Source of the DNA: Pseudomonadaceae bacterium
GTDB taxonomy: Bacteria; Pseudomonadota; Gammaproteobacteria; Pseudomonadales; Azotimanducaceae
DNA: 64,000 nucleotides
NCBI GenBank assembly: GCA_024743435.1
Contig: JANSWO010000012.1
Span: 62,001-126,000, forward strand
Reading direction: 5' to 3'
Under the pieces are notes generated by a model, which saw nothing but the letters and a program-made list of their open reading frames with translations, had not been told where the DNA came from and did no database searches. The translations under genes were made by a program, and so were the position numbers. Each line of letters starts with the position of its first letter. Position 1 is the stretch's first letter. Below, piece after piece: positions 56,733 to 64,000 of this stretch.

Positions 56733-58292
56733 ATGAAAAAGACTGTCTCACGACGACAATTCTCACAACTCGCGGCAACGGCGGCTGCGGCTTCGGCCGT
56801 CGCCCCCTTGGGGCTATTCAACGCCCGCGTCGCGTCTGCGGCGCCGGGGTGCAATCCGGCCAGCTTCCGGGTTGACGGTTTTGGCCCGCTGTCACCCAAG
56901 CTACCGGCCAACACAGAAGACCTGAGCGGACTGGTAGGCGTTGACGGTCTGTCCGGTGACTTTCGTGGCCAGCCACTATTGCGCCTACCCGAGGGATTTA
57001 ACTATCGCGCGATTTCCATTCGTGGACAGTTGATGAGTGACGGCAACCTTGTCCCGGGTGACCATGACGGCATGGCAGCTTTTCGTGTTCGGGGTGGAAA
57101 CACCGCGCTCGTTCGCAACCATGAACTCAGTCCCACCGAAGACGAGGCTGGAAACAATCTGGGATGTTTGTCAGCGAATGGCCGAGTTTATGACCCGTTC
57201 ACGGGAGACGCGGCAGGCCTTGGTGGTGGTGGTACGTCGACCATCGTATTGAATCGACAGGGCGAAGTGCTGGGTGATTATGTCTCTCTCGGCGGCACCA
57301 TTAGAAATTGTGCTGGTGGCCCGGCTCCCTGGGGATCCTGGATCTCCTGCGAGGAAACGGTCTCCACGCCAGCGAACAATGACCAAGTAACGAAGAAGCA
57401 CGGTTACAACTTCGAAGTACCGGCAGATTTGCGTCAGGCGGTTGATCCCATTCCGCTGATCGCCATGGGCCGGATGAACCATGAAGCCGTGTCGGTGGAT
57501 CCGCGCAATGGCTATATTTTCCAGACGGAAGATCGCGGTGATAGCGCTTACTACAAGTTTGTGCCGTCAAAAACACCGCGTCGCTTTGGCGATTTGCAGG
57601 AGGGCGGAGATCTCTATGCGATGGTCATAGATCCTGACCAGCGGGCCACCTGCGACAACAGCGCGCTGCCTATGGGTGAGTTTCAGGGCACATCCGTTGT
57701 CGATACCCGTGGTTTAGGCCGAGGCGCTTCGGGCAGCATGCTGCCGTTTCTTGGTCAGCCTCTGAAGGTAAGCTGGGTGAAGCTCGAGGATGTGGATCCT
57801 GAGGAAGACACCCTGCGCTTCGAAGCTCAGGCAAAAGGCGCTGCCGTGTTCTGGCGCGGTGAGGGCGCCTGGTATTTTGGTGGTAAGCATTACTGGGTCA
57901 ACAGCGGCGCTGGCGATGCCGCGGAAGGGCAGGTCATGTGTTACGACCCGAAGACGGAAACCGTGACGCTGGTCGTTGAGTCCACTGACGAAAACCTACT
58001 CGATGGCCCGGACAACATCACCGTTGGTTATGACGGCACTCTGTACCTCTGCGAAGATGGCAGCAGCGGCAGCCTCGGAGCGGAAAACTTCAGCCAGCGC
58101 GTTGTTGGTGTTGATGCCGCGGGTGGTCTGTTTGATCTTGCTCAGAACGTCATTCCAGGTGATACGAGTGAGTTTGGCGGTGGCTGTTTCTCGCCGGATG
58201 GCCGGTTTTTCTACGTCAACAGTCAGGGCGTTGGAATAACCTACGTGATCTGGCGGGACGCATACCGTCCCATTCTGCTTCGCGACGGTTAG
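56733..58292 (+). CDS. PhoX-type (DUF839) phosphatase-like protein, Tat-exported
   Basis: 519 residues from ATG 56733 with a GGAG site. The signal is twin-arginine type: SRRQFSQLAATAAAASA. The mature protein is a PhoX/DUF839 propeller; RNHELSP near residue 130, SWISCEETVS, GRMNHEAVSVDP and FQTEDRGDSAYYKFVP are hallmarks of this family, in which PhoX uses calcium and iron for phosphomonoester hydrolysis. Family members also include non-phosphatase proteins, so activity is inferred. The frame extends upstream to 56676 without a signal. Confidence 0.85.
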   Translation: MKKTVSRRQFSQLAATAAAASAVAPLGLFNARVASAAPGCNPASFRVDGFGPLSPKLPANTEDLSGLVGVDGLSGDFRGQPLLRLPEGFNYRAISIRGQLMSDGNLVPGDHDGMAAFRVRGGNTALVRNHELSPTEDEAGNNLGCLSANGRVYDPFTGDAAGLGGGGTSTIVLNRQGEVLGDYVSLGGTIRNCAGGPAPWGSWISCEETVSTPANNDQVTKKHGYNFEVPADLRQAVDPIPLIAMGRMNHEAVSVDPRNGYIFQTEDRGDSAYYKFVPSKTPRRFGDLQEGGDLYAMVIDPDQRATCDNSALPMGEFQGTSVVDTRGLGRGASGSMLPFLGQPLKVSWVKLEDVDPEEDTLRFEAQAKGAAVFWRGEGAWYFGGKHYWVNSGAGDAAEGQVMCYDPKTETVTLVVESTDENLLDGPDNITVGYDGTLYLCEDGSSGSLGAENFSQRVVGVDAAGGLFDLAQNVIPGDTSEFGGGCFSPDGRFFYVNSQGVGITYVIWRDAYRPILLRDG

Positions 58293-58308
58293 TACGTAGA
58301 GCCAAGTT

Positions 58309-58327
58309 CGGCGGGTAATGCCCGCCG
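58309..58327 (+). terminator. Hairpin after the PhoX-type gene
   Basis: CGGCGGG (58309-58315) pairs with CCCGCCG (58321-58327) over a five-base loop, 17 bases after the stop. There is no T-run, so termination strength is doubtful. Confidence 0.4.
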
Positions 58328-58375
58328 AGCGCATTTCGGTGTAGCGCGGTGATCTTCCAACTGGCGCGATAGCGA

Positions 58376-58719
58376 CCCGGGGGAGATTGCCGCGTTGTCA
58401 GGCTGCTTAGCAGCCTGACGCCTCGCAATGACGGGTGGCTTTGGCGCCTCGCAATGACGGGCGACTTTAGCGCCCCGCGGTGACCGTTGCGAGCCGTCAT
58501 TGCGAGCCCGAAGGGCGCGGCTATCTCCGGCAGGCAGACTTTTTCCGCAGGAGATCGCCGCAGTCGCTTCGCTGCTTCGCGATGACGGGCGGCTTTAGGG
58601 GCCCGCAATGAAGAGTGGTTTTAGCGCCCCGCAATGACGGGTGCTTTTAGCGCCCCGCGGTGACCGTTAAGAGCGGTCATTGCGAGCCCGAAGGGCGCGG
58701 CAATCTCCTGCCGATTGGT
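58376..58719. repeat. Composite of palindromic GTCATTGCGAG-type elements
   Basis: The 427-base gap before the hydratase gene is filled by three parts. (a) A right-end half, GGGAGATTGCC... to CGCAATGACGGG (58380-58435), with an internal perfect hairpin TCAGGCTGC-TTA-GCAGCCTGA (58398-58418). (b) A whole palindrome from CCGTCATTGCGAG (58494) to CGCGATGACGGG (58589). (c) A left-end half (GGTCATTGCGAGCCCGAAGG, from 58675) that runs up to the hydratase stop. Between them are 25-26-bp tandem units (GCCTCGCAATGACGGG plus ten variable bases). The block GCCCCGCGGTGACC...GGGCGCGGC occurs twice, 180 bases apart. Confidence 0.8.
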
Positions 58720-59529
58720 TTATCGCCCTTTGAAGTCAGCTTTGCGACGTTCCATGAAGGATGCCATGCCTTCTTTGAAGTCTTCGGTTTGGAACAACGG
58801 CAGCAATTGCAGGAACACGTGGTGCACGTGGTCATCGAACGTCTCGTTCATGCCAGTGCGCATCATTCGCTTCGATGCCTGCACGGCGAGTGGAGCATTG
58901 GCCGCAATCTCCCGAGCGATAGACAGGCCTTTCTCCAGACTTTGGCTGGCGGGGACGACGTGGTTGACCAGGCCCAGCTCAAGACACTCAGTGCCCTTCA
59001 AGGTTCGGCCTGTAAAAATCAGCTCAGCGGCTTTTGCCCAGCCGAGAAGCCGCGGCAGTATCCAGGTGCCTCCGGATTCGGGAACAATACCCCGGGCCGT
59101 AAACGCTGCTGCGAGTTTCGCCTCGTCCGACATGATCCGAATGTCGCATCCCATGGCCATATCCATGCCATAGCCGGCGGCGGAGCCGTTCAATACGCAG
59201 ACCGTTGGCGTGTCGAGGTTGTACAGCACGGTTGGTGGCGTGTTGCGCAGATCGATGGTTGTGCTAACCGTCTGGCGGCTGGAAATGTTATCGCTGATGG
59301 CGCTGCCACGCAGATCGAGCCCTGCGCAAAAGAAGCGGCCACTACCGGTGAGAACAATGACTCGAACTTTCTTATCAGCGTCGGCTGCCAGGAGATGTTC
59401 GCTCACCGCATTCAGCATTTCCGGTGAGATAGTGTTTTGCCGATCGGGACGATTCAGAGTAATCGTCGCGATCCCATCAGTAACGTCGTACAGAACTTCT
59501 GATTCGCTGGTTTGCGCTTGCTCGGCCAT
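58720..59529 (-). CDS. Enoyl-CoA hydratase/isomerase family protein
   Basis: 269 residues from ATG 59529 with a GGGAGATC ribosome site. Crotonase signatures: DGIATITLNRPDRQNTIS, FFCAGLDLRG (CoA/oxyanion region), NGSAAGYGMDMAMGCDIRI, and GIVPESGGTW with Glu151 as the candidate acid. The first crotonase glutamate position is occupied by a hydrophobic residue, so isomerase or other crotonase activities are also possible. The frame extends 16 residues up without a site. Its stop directly abuts the palindromic repeats. Confidence 0.88.
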   Translation of the reverse strand: MAEQAQTSESEVLYDVTDGIATITLNRPDRQNTISPEMLNAVSEHLLAADADKKVRVIVLTGSGRFFCAGLDLRGSAISDNISSRQTVSTTIDLRNTPPTVLYNLDTPTVCVLNGSAAGYGMDMAMGCDIRIMSDEAKLAAAFTARGIVPESGGTWILPRLLGWAKAAELIFTGRTLKGTECLELGLVNHVVPASQSLEKGLSIAREIAANAPLAVQASKRMMRTGMNETFDDHVHHVFLQLLPLFQTEDFKEGMASFMERRKADFKGR

Positions 59530-59663
59530 GTGATTGATCTCCCGTCTAAGGCTGTTAGTGCTATTCCGAACGGTCAAATTACCAGTTATTTACGTTGTCT
59601 GCTGGCGAGGCAGGCAGCCGGCGTCTACCGTTAAGTCAAGAGTCCGATAGGAAGTCCCTGGTA

Positions 59664-59900
59664 GTGAGCAACAATCCGATATCGCCTCGAAATCATCAGC
59701 AACTCGTTGATGTTCTTGAGATTTACTACGCACGGCAAGTACGTCAGGACATGCTGCGTCAGGTGCGAAGGTTGCGCCACGAGGCAGACCAGGTAGTGGC
59801 TCTCGATCCGGCTCGAAAGCGCGAGATCAAGAGCTACTACGACGCCATGTTGTTCACGGCTGATGAGCTGCTGCGTTACCTGGGTGACGACAGCGTTTGA
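59664..59900 (+). CDS. Small helical protein of unknown function
   Basis: 78 residues from GTG 59664 with an AGGAAG site 9 bases upstream. It is charged and predicted helical (LVDVLEIYYARQVRQDMLRQ, KREIKSYYDAMLFTADELL), without signal or membrane segment. I do not recognise the family. The frame is open to 59595 but the upstream part is low-quality. It sits between the divergent hydratase and the convergent Nudix gene. Coding seems likely from its amino-acid pattern and ribosome site. Confidence 0.55.
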   Translation: MSNNPISPRNHQQLVDVLEIYYARQVRQDMLRQVRRLRHEADQVVALDPARKREIKSYYDAMLFTADELLRYLGDDSV

Positions 59901-59934
59901 GCCCAGACCAGCAGCTGCGTTGCAGCCGACTTGG

Positions 59935-60744
59935 CTAGCCCGCCCGCTCAGGCATTTTCTCTTCTGTAATGTCGTATCCCGCCTCCGCTGGAATGCACAG
60001 GTAAGCGCCGTCATCTCGCTTCTCCAGCACCGGTTCTACTCGAACCGTTGGCTCCGCGGCTGCGCTGGCGAGCGCATCATCCACGCTGCTGTACTGGGCG
60101 AGTTTCCAGACATTGCGCAGAGTGGGGAAGATCACCGTGTACTTGCCGCTTTCAGCGCCGGCAAGTGCGTCTTTTGGCCGAATCCAGACCGAATCTACCG
60201 ATTCGCTGCCGTCATGCAGCGCGACGTGATCCTGTGGTGCGCGCGCAAGATAGAAGTGCGTGTCGAAGCGCTTGGGCATCATGGATGGCGTCACCCAGTG
60301 TGCAAAATGGGTGAGCAGGTCGCAGGCAACCACCAGCTGTTCCTTTGCCAGGAATGCGGCCATGGTTACTTCCCCGGAGACGAGTTTAGCCCGGTAGTGT
60401 TCTAGGCCGGCCAGTCGCTCGCCGTCGATCAGCGCTTCGCTGCCCACCGGGCGCGCCAGCAGCACGCCGCATTCCTCGAACGCCTCACGGACCGACGAGA
60501 CCTCAATTGCTCGCTGACTGGCGTCTGGGCTTGCGCCAGTTAAGTACTCGGCGAGTTCTGGGTCGCTGTCCTGCGGATCCGTTTTGCCGCCGGGGAAGAC
60601 CAGCGCGCCAGATGCGAAGTCTATCTGGTGGTGTCGCACCACCATAAAGACTTCCATTTCGCCGTTTCTCTCGCGCAGCATCAGAACCGTCGCGGCGGGA
60701 ATGATGGCTGGTTTGTCCGCGGTTGTGGGTTCTTTTGTGCTCAT
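59935..60744 (-). CDS. Nudix hydrolase, CoA-diphosphatase-like
   Basis: 269 residues. The Nudix segment is FPGGKTDPQDSDPELAEYL, an insertion, then SSVREAFEECGVLLAR, the interrupted box seen in NUDT7/NUDT19-like proteins that act on CoA or acyl-CoA. The rest contains THFYLARAP and WIRPKDALA. Start ATG 60744 overlaps the stop of the LLM gene by 4 bases, so it is the second gene of a minus-strand pair. Confidence 0.78.
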   Translation of the reverse strand: MSTKEPTTADKPAIIPAATVLMLRERNGEMEVFMVVRHHQIDFASGALVFPGGKTDPQDSDPELAEYLTGASPDASQRAIEVSSVREAFEECGVLLARPVGSEALIDGERLAGLEHYRAKLVSGEVTMAAFLAKEQLVVACDLLTHFAHWVTPSMMPKRFDTHFYLARAPQDHVALHDGSESVDSVWIRPKDALAGAESGKYTVIFPTLRNVWKLAQYSSVDDALASAAAEPTVRVEPVLEKRDDGAYLCIPAEAGYDITEEKMPERAG

Positions 60745-61637
60745 CGGCCGGCTACCTGTGTAATGAATCGGTCCAGTGTCGCGACCTTGTTGTCGTGATC
60801 GCCCAGCGTGAAGTCGGGCACGATGAGTTCATCAACACCTGCCGCCTCGTACTCGGCCACGATTGCGCGCAGTTCGTCGGTATCACCGATGATAGAGGCT
60901 TGCTGAAGGTTGGCGTTTCGCATTTGCTCGAGGAACGCCGGATCGTCGCTGTAGAACAACAACGCGACTGCGCTGCGTTGAATGTCTGCCGAGTCGCGCC
61001 CGAGCTCTTCGCAGTAGCGATCGATGATCGCGTTTTTGTGCGCAAGAGTCTCCGGTGTTCCCCATACGTTCCATTCATCGGCGTACTCAGCCGTTATCTT
61101 CAGAGTCACCTTCTCGCCACCACCTCCGATCATTAGGGGAAGAGGGCTCTGCAATGGCTTCGGCTCACACGATGCCTCGGCTAATTGATAGTACTTGCCG
61201 GCTACTGTTGCGCTCGGCTCGTTGTACATGGCCTTTATGACCTGGCAGGCCTCTCGCAACCGTTCGAGGCGCTCGCCTACCGTGTAGAAGGGCAGACCGT
61301 ATTGTTCGTGCTCGTTCTCCTGCCAGCCCGCCCCGAGGCCCAGTACGACACGACCGTTGCTGATGTGATCCAGCGTGGCCGCCATCTTTGCCAGCACAGC
61401 CGGGTGCCGATAGGTGTTACCTGTCACCAGTGTTCCCATACGCAAGCGCGGCACCTGGGCGGCAACGGCGCTGAGCGTAACCCAGGCCTCTGGCCAGGGC
61501 GTGGACGTATCCGGCGCATTGGGCATGAAGTGGTCCGCGTACCAGAAGCCGTCCCAGCCGGTTTGTTCCACATGCCTGGCCAGCGTAAGGACCGTATCGA
61601 AGGGCTGGGCCGGATTTGGCCAAAAACTGAATCTCAT
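60741..61637 (-). CDS. LLM-class flavin-dependent oxidoreductase
   Basis: 298 residues. It has the luciferase-like monooxygenase barrel: MRFSFWPNPAQPFDTVL, DGFWYADHFM, GTLVTGNTYRHPAVLAKMAATLDHIS and LGLGAGWQENEHEQYGLPF. Sequences of this kind are often annotated F420-dependent; in a gammaproteobacterium FMN is also possible. Substrate unknown. It is followed by the overlapping Nudix gene. Confidence 0.82.
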   Translation of the reverse strand: MRFSFWPNPAQPFDTVLTLARHVEQTGWDGFWYADHFMPNAPDTSTPWPEAWVTLSAVAAQVPRLRMGTLVTGNTYRHPAVLAKMAATLDHISNGRVVLGLGAGWQENEHEQYGLPFYTVGERLERLREACQVIKAMYNEPSATVAGKYYQLAEASCEPKPLQSPLPLMIGGGGEKVTLKITAEYADEWNVWGTPETLAHKNAIIDRYCEELGRDSADIQRSAVALLFYSDDPAFLEQMRNANLQQASIIGDTDELRAIVAEYEAAGVDELIVPDFTLGDHDNKVATLDRFITQVAGR

Positions 61638-61750
61638 GAAGTCTCCCCGGTGATTGAGTCGCGCACAGCGCGCACCATGTTCGCCCAGCCAAAAGTGCTA
61701 TGGCAAACTCTTCCTGCGTCGGCTGTCTGCTATGTGTGACGGAGAAGTCC

Positions 61751-62035
61751 TTGAGTATTTCCTGTGTGGTCGTCGATTTCCATTTGGATGGTTGCCGTTC
61801 GCTGAAAGAGAAACGCTCGGCGCTCTCCGGGCTCAGGCAGCGATATGGACGACAAACGAATGTCGCCGCCTTTGAGAGCGCGTTTGCGGACAGCACGGAT
61901 CGAGGGCAGTGGAGTTTCATTGTGGCCGCCAGTGCGCCCGGGCCGGTATCGAGCCAGATCAACCGGATGCTCGAGTCCATCGAGAGCCAGGTCGATGCGG
62001 TCATTGTGGATGTCCAGACCTGGCAATTGGACTGA
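61751..62035 (+). CDS. DUF503 (YlxP-like) protein
   Basis: 94 residues from TTG 61751 after a GGAGAAG ribosome site. The core VVVDFHLDGCRSLKEKRSAL is the DUF503 signature; the end SQINRMLESIESQVDAVIVDVQTWQLD also fits. YlxP-type proteins are small ferredoxin-fold proteins found near translation factor genes in Firmicutes; function is unproven. An upstream ATG at 61700 would add a divergent N-terminus. It precedes the DUF3080 gene by 7 bases. Confidence 0.75.
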   Translation: MSISCVVVDFHLDGCRSLKEKRSALSGLRQRYGRQTNVAAFESAFADSTDRGQWSFIVAASAPGPVSSQINRMLESIESQVDAVIVDVQTWQLD

Positions 62036-62042
62036 GCGCCTG

Positions 62043-63107
62043 ATGGCTCGTCCCGCTGGCGCTGGTTTCGTCGCCGTCATGCTTGTCTTTTGTCTGTGTG
62101 GGTGCGGCGATCAAGCGGATGATCCCGGGCAGCAGTTACGTGACTACCGGGAGCGCGTTCTGAGGCTGCTGGAGGTGGCACAGAGCGACCTGATCGTTGC
62201 GCCAACACCCGCGCTGCCGACCGTGCTACGCAAGCGTGAGCTGCTCGTGGCGATCGATGTGGAGTCTGTTGGTTTGCTGGAGTTCTTCGAGTTGCAGCAA
62301 TGCGATCTTGGCTCGCTGGTGGCCAGACGCTCGGGCTCGCTGGGCAAGCTTGCGCCTCTGAGCGAGCGCCTTGCGTATGAACTTTCGTTCCTGCTAGTAG
62401 CGCAGGGTTGTCTCAGCGCCAGCGAAGACCTGACGCCCGATGCCAGACAGCTCGTATCAACCATCGTAGAGCGTAAGCAAAGCGTGCTTGATAAACATAT
62501 GTGGAACGCGATTTTTGCCGGTCCCGAGATGCTGCGCCGGCTCGGCAGTGCCGATGGCAACCTCAGTGAGTTTGCGACGCAGCTGACGGATCTGCGCGAC
62601 TTGAGTCGCAACGCCCGTTCTGGTCGGGAGCGTGATGCACCCTGGAACGAGGCGCTACAGCGATTATCCAGCGGCGGTGGAATAGGCGCATCGCTTGCGC
62701 GCTGGCAGCTGGTGGATCGAGAGCTGGCGCTGGTAACCGCTGCGCTCATCGAGGCGGGCGGAAAAGTGTGCAGGAATGGTCGGCCGACTCCGCGCGCGCG
62801 TAACCTGAAGGCTTTGCTGGAGGAGTTTTTCGTTGCCAGGGTTCGTGCCAAACTGGCGCCTGTCCTGCAACGCGATGAGACTTGGGTACGCGCGATGAAC
62901 GCATTAGCCGATGACTTCACCTCGGTTGCGCCGGCTGGTTTTCAGCACTGGCGGGAACAGACTCTCTCGGGTGCTCAATCCCTATGGCAACGCAGCCAGA
63001 ATCGGTTGTCTGAACATGCCAGAGCCTGGAGTTCGTTGCTTGAAACGTGCGGCTTGCCCCTCGCGCCTGCTCCGGGCCCGAGCAGCCCTGGTTCGGAGCA
63101 AGCGTAA
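62043..63107 (+). CDS. DUF3080-family lipoprotein
   Basis: 354 residues from ATG 62043. A signal with lipobox LCGCG marks a lipoprotein. The mature protein is mainly helical (LRDYRERVLRLLEVAQSD, LSERLAYELSFLLVAQGCLS, KHMWNAIFAGPEMLRRLG). It matches my recollection of the DUF3080 family of gammaproteobacterial putative lipoproteins. Function unknown. The frame extends to 61845 over DUF503, which is not used. It overlaps the next gene by one base. Confidence 0.7.
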   Translation: MARPAGAGFVAVMLVFCLCGCGDQADDPGQQLRDYRERVLRLLEVAQSDLIVAPTPALPTVLRKRELLVAIDVESVGLLEFFELQQCDLGSLVARRSGSLGKLAPLSERLAYELSFLLVAQGCLSASEDLTPDARQLVSTIVERKQSVLDKHMWNAIFAGPEMLRRLGSADGNLSEFATQLTDLRDLSRNARSGRERDAPWNEALQRLSSGGGIGASLARWQLVDRELALVTAALIEAGGKVCRNGRPTPRARNLKALLEEFFVARVRAKLAPVLQRDETWVRAMNALADDFTSVAPAGFQHWREQTLSGAQSLWQRSQNRLSEHARAWSSLLETCGLPLAPAPGPSSPGSEQA

Positions 63108-63490
63108 TGTTTGCGTCGCTGGCGTTGGTCGTTTTTGTTGTGGTCGCCGTTACGGTCTGGCAGCGCAGCTCCCGTCGTGGTCGCCTGCAATGGTTGTCGA
63201 AACTGTCGTTGCCCGGACAGTGGACTTCGAGCGATGGTTCCCGGATAGAGTTCGCGGGTGGCCTGGACCATGGCGACTATGAGTGGCGTCGTGCGGGAGC
63301 AACAGAACGCGGTAGCTGGCGTTACACCGGCCACATTCTCACGTTCACTCCCAGTGAAGGTGCGAGCCACCGCTTCGATGTGCGTTTGTATGATGCTGGC
63401 AAGATCTCTCTAACACCGAAGCAAGGCAGCGCACTGCTGCTCGAAAAACGCTCCAGCAATGTGGTGCCGCTCTTTCGAGGCGGGGAGTAG
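63107..63490 (+). CDS. Small membrane-anchored protein, unknown
   Basis: 127 residues from ATG 63107. One N-terminal hydrophobic helix (FASLALVVFVVVAVTVW) is followed by a basic stretch and a beta-rich domain (LPGQWTSSDGSRIEFAG...GSWRYTGHILTFTPSEG) resembling small lipocalin-like folds, an inference only. I do not recognise the family. It lies between the DUF3080 lipoprotein and the GDPD gene, with the DUF3080 stop overlapping by one base. Confidence 0.6.
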   Translation: MFASLALVVFVVVAVTVWQRSSRRGRLQWLSKLSLPGQWTSSDGSRIEFAGGLDHGDYEWRRAGATERGSWRYTGHILTFTPSEGASHRFDVRLYDAGKISLTPKQGSALLLEKRSSNVVPLFRGGE

Positions 63491-63491
63491 C

Positions 63492-64000
63492 GTGTCCGAA
63501 GCGAGTCGTGATGCGCACCGTCGCAAACGCCGTAACCGCAACTGGGCGCTCATCGGTGTCGCCTTCATCTTCATTCTCGGCATCCGTGCGGTTTCCTCCC
63601 GCCCGATCGAACAAACCGACTACGTCACTGAACGCGTGGGCCCAGGAGCCCCCTATGTCATCGCTCATCGCGGCGGCGCTGGTTTGCGACCAGAGAACAC
63701 CATCGCAGCCTTCTCCCACGCGCACATGCTTGGAGTGGATGTGCTCGAGATGGATGTGCGATTGAGCGCTGATGGCGTACCCGTCGTCATTCACGACGAG
63801 ACAGTCGACCGGACAACCGATGGCGCAGGCGCAGTCGCATCGATGACGGCGGCGCAGCTTGCGACGCTTGATGCGGGACATCACTTTCTTGACGCCGACG
63901 GCACGGCGACCTGGCGAGACAAGGGCGCGTTCATTCCCAGTCTTGAGCAAGTGCTGGCCCGGTTTCCTGATGCGCGGCTCAACATTGAGCTCAAAGACGA
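63492..64000 (+). CDS. Glycerophosphodiester phosphodiesterase, 3' part off window
   Basis: The frame from GTG 63492, with a GGGGAG site, gives 169 residues before the right edge. An N-terminal membrane anchor (about residues 18-35, WALIGVAFIFILGIRAV) precedes the GDPD domain: His59-Arg60 in AHRGG, PENT (67-70), LEMDVRL with Glu86 and Asp88, and HDETVDRTTDG. These residues form the metal and catalytic site that hydrolyses glycerophosphodiesters to glycerol-3-phosphate. Membrane-anchored GDPDs usually face the periplasm. Confidence 0.88.
   Translation, partial: MSEASRDAHRRKRRNRNWALIGVAFIFILGIRAVSSRPIEQTDYVTERVGPGAPYVIAHRGGAGLRPENTIAAFSHAHMLGVDVLEMDVRLSADGVPVVIHDETVDRTTDGAGAVASMTAAQLATLDAGHHFLDADGTATWRDKGAFIPSLEQVLARFPDARLNIELKD

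Overview
The window reads as a chromosomal segment of a free-living gammaproteobacterium with fairly high GC. The evidence is gene content and order. holC-pepA-lptF-lptG, queA-tgt-yajC-secD-secF, suhB/trmJ-iscR-iscS-ndk-rlmN-pilF-rodZ-hisS-yfgM-bamB-der, xseA/guaB-guaA and tadA-purL are all blocks I know from Pseudomonas and its relatives. GTG and TTG starts are common, and neighbouring genes often overlap by 1 to 14 bases. I cannot name the genus from the sequence.

Layout. 0-4.7 kb: end of holC, pepA, the LPS-export permeases lptF/lptG and an RDD membrane protein. 4.7-5.6 kb: a gene-free stretch with three imperfect tandem copies of a ~150-bp repeat ending in a perfect 24-bp-stem hairpin. 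5.6-8.6 kb: two divergent thiolase-family genes (one lacking the usual catalytic residues), a terminator and tRNA-Leu(CAA). 8.9-15.4 kb: queuosine genes queA/tgt, the Sec accessory genes yajC-secD-secF and a TauD-like dioxygenase. 15.5-18.4 kb: a DUF885 lipoprotein peptidase and suhB on the minus strand. 18.6-29.6 kb: a long plus-strand housekeeping run from trmJ to der. It differs from the Pseudomonas arrangement in lacking iscU-iscA-hscBA-fdx after iscS and ispG between rodZ and hisS. A near-consensus type 1 IscR site lies upstream of iscR.

29.7-36.4 kb: a nitronate monooxygenase-like gene, an M23 peptidase and xseA (minus), divergent from guaB-guaA. 36.5-46.3 kb: an accessory block between guaA and tadA-purL. 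It holds a membrane-anchored alpha/beta hydrolase, a CadC-like regulator with TPRs, a sterol-desaturase-family enzyme, a Rieske oxygenase, a short-chain dehydrogenase, a TetR regulator and a lipoprotein sulfatase, which looks like small-molecule catabolism or modification. 46.4-50.7 kb: tadA-purL. 50.7-64 kb: a P-loop kinase-like gene, Nudix genes, DUF3135, a gamma-carbonic-anhydrase-like gene with purT, leuA, a Tat-exported PhoX-type protein, an enoyl-CoA hydratase, an LLM oxidoreductase-Nudix pair, and a run of DUF503, a DUF3080 lipoprotein, a small membrane protein and a truncated glycerophosphodiester phosphodiesterase.

Functional themes are envelope assembly (LptFG, SecDF-YajC, BamB, RodZ, PilF, M23), RNA modification (QueA, Tgt, TrmJ, RlmN, TadA), purine synthesis (GuaB, GuaA, PurL, PurT) and acyl-CoA metabolism (two thiolases, EchA). 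I found no phage, insertion sequence, CRISPR array or rRNA. The least explained DNA is repetitive: the 150-bp tandem element at about 5 kb, and a palindromic GTCATTGCGAG-type element at about 50.9 kb and 58.4-58.7 kb whose ends carry 24-26-bp tandem expansions.
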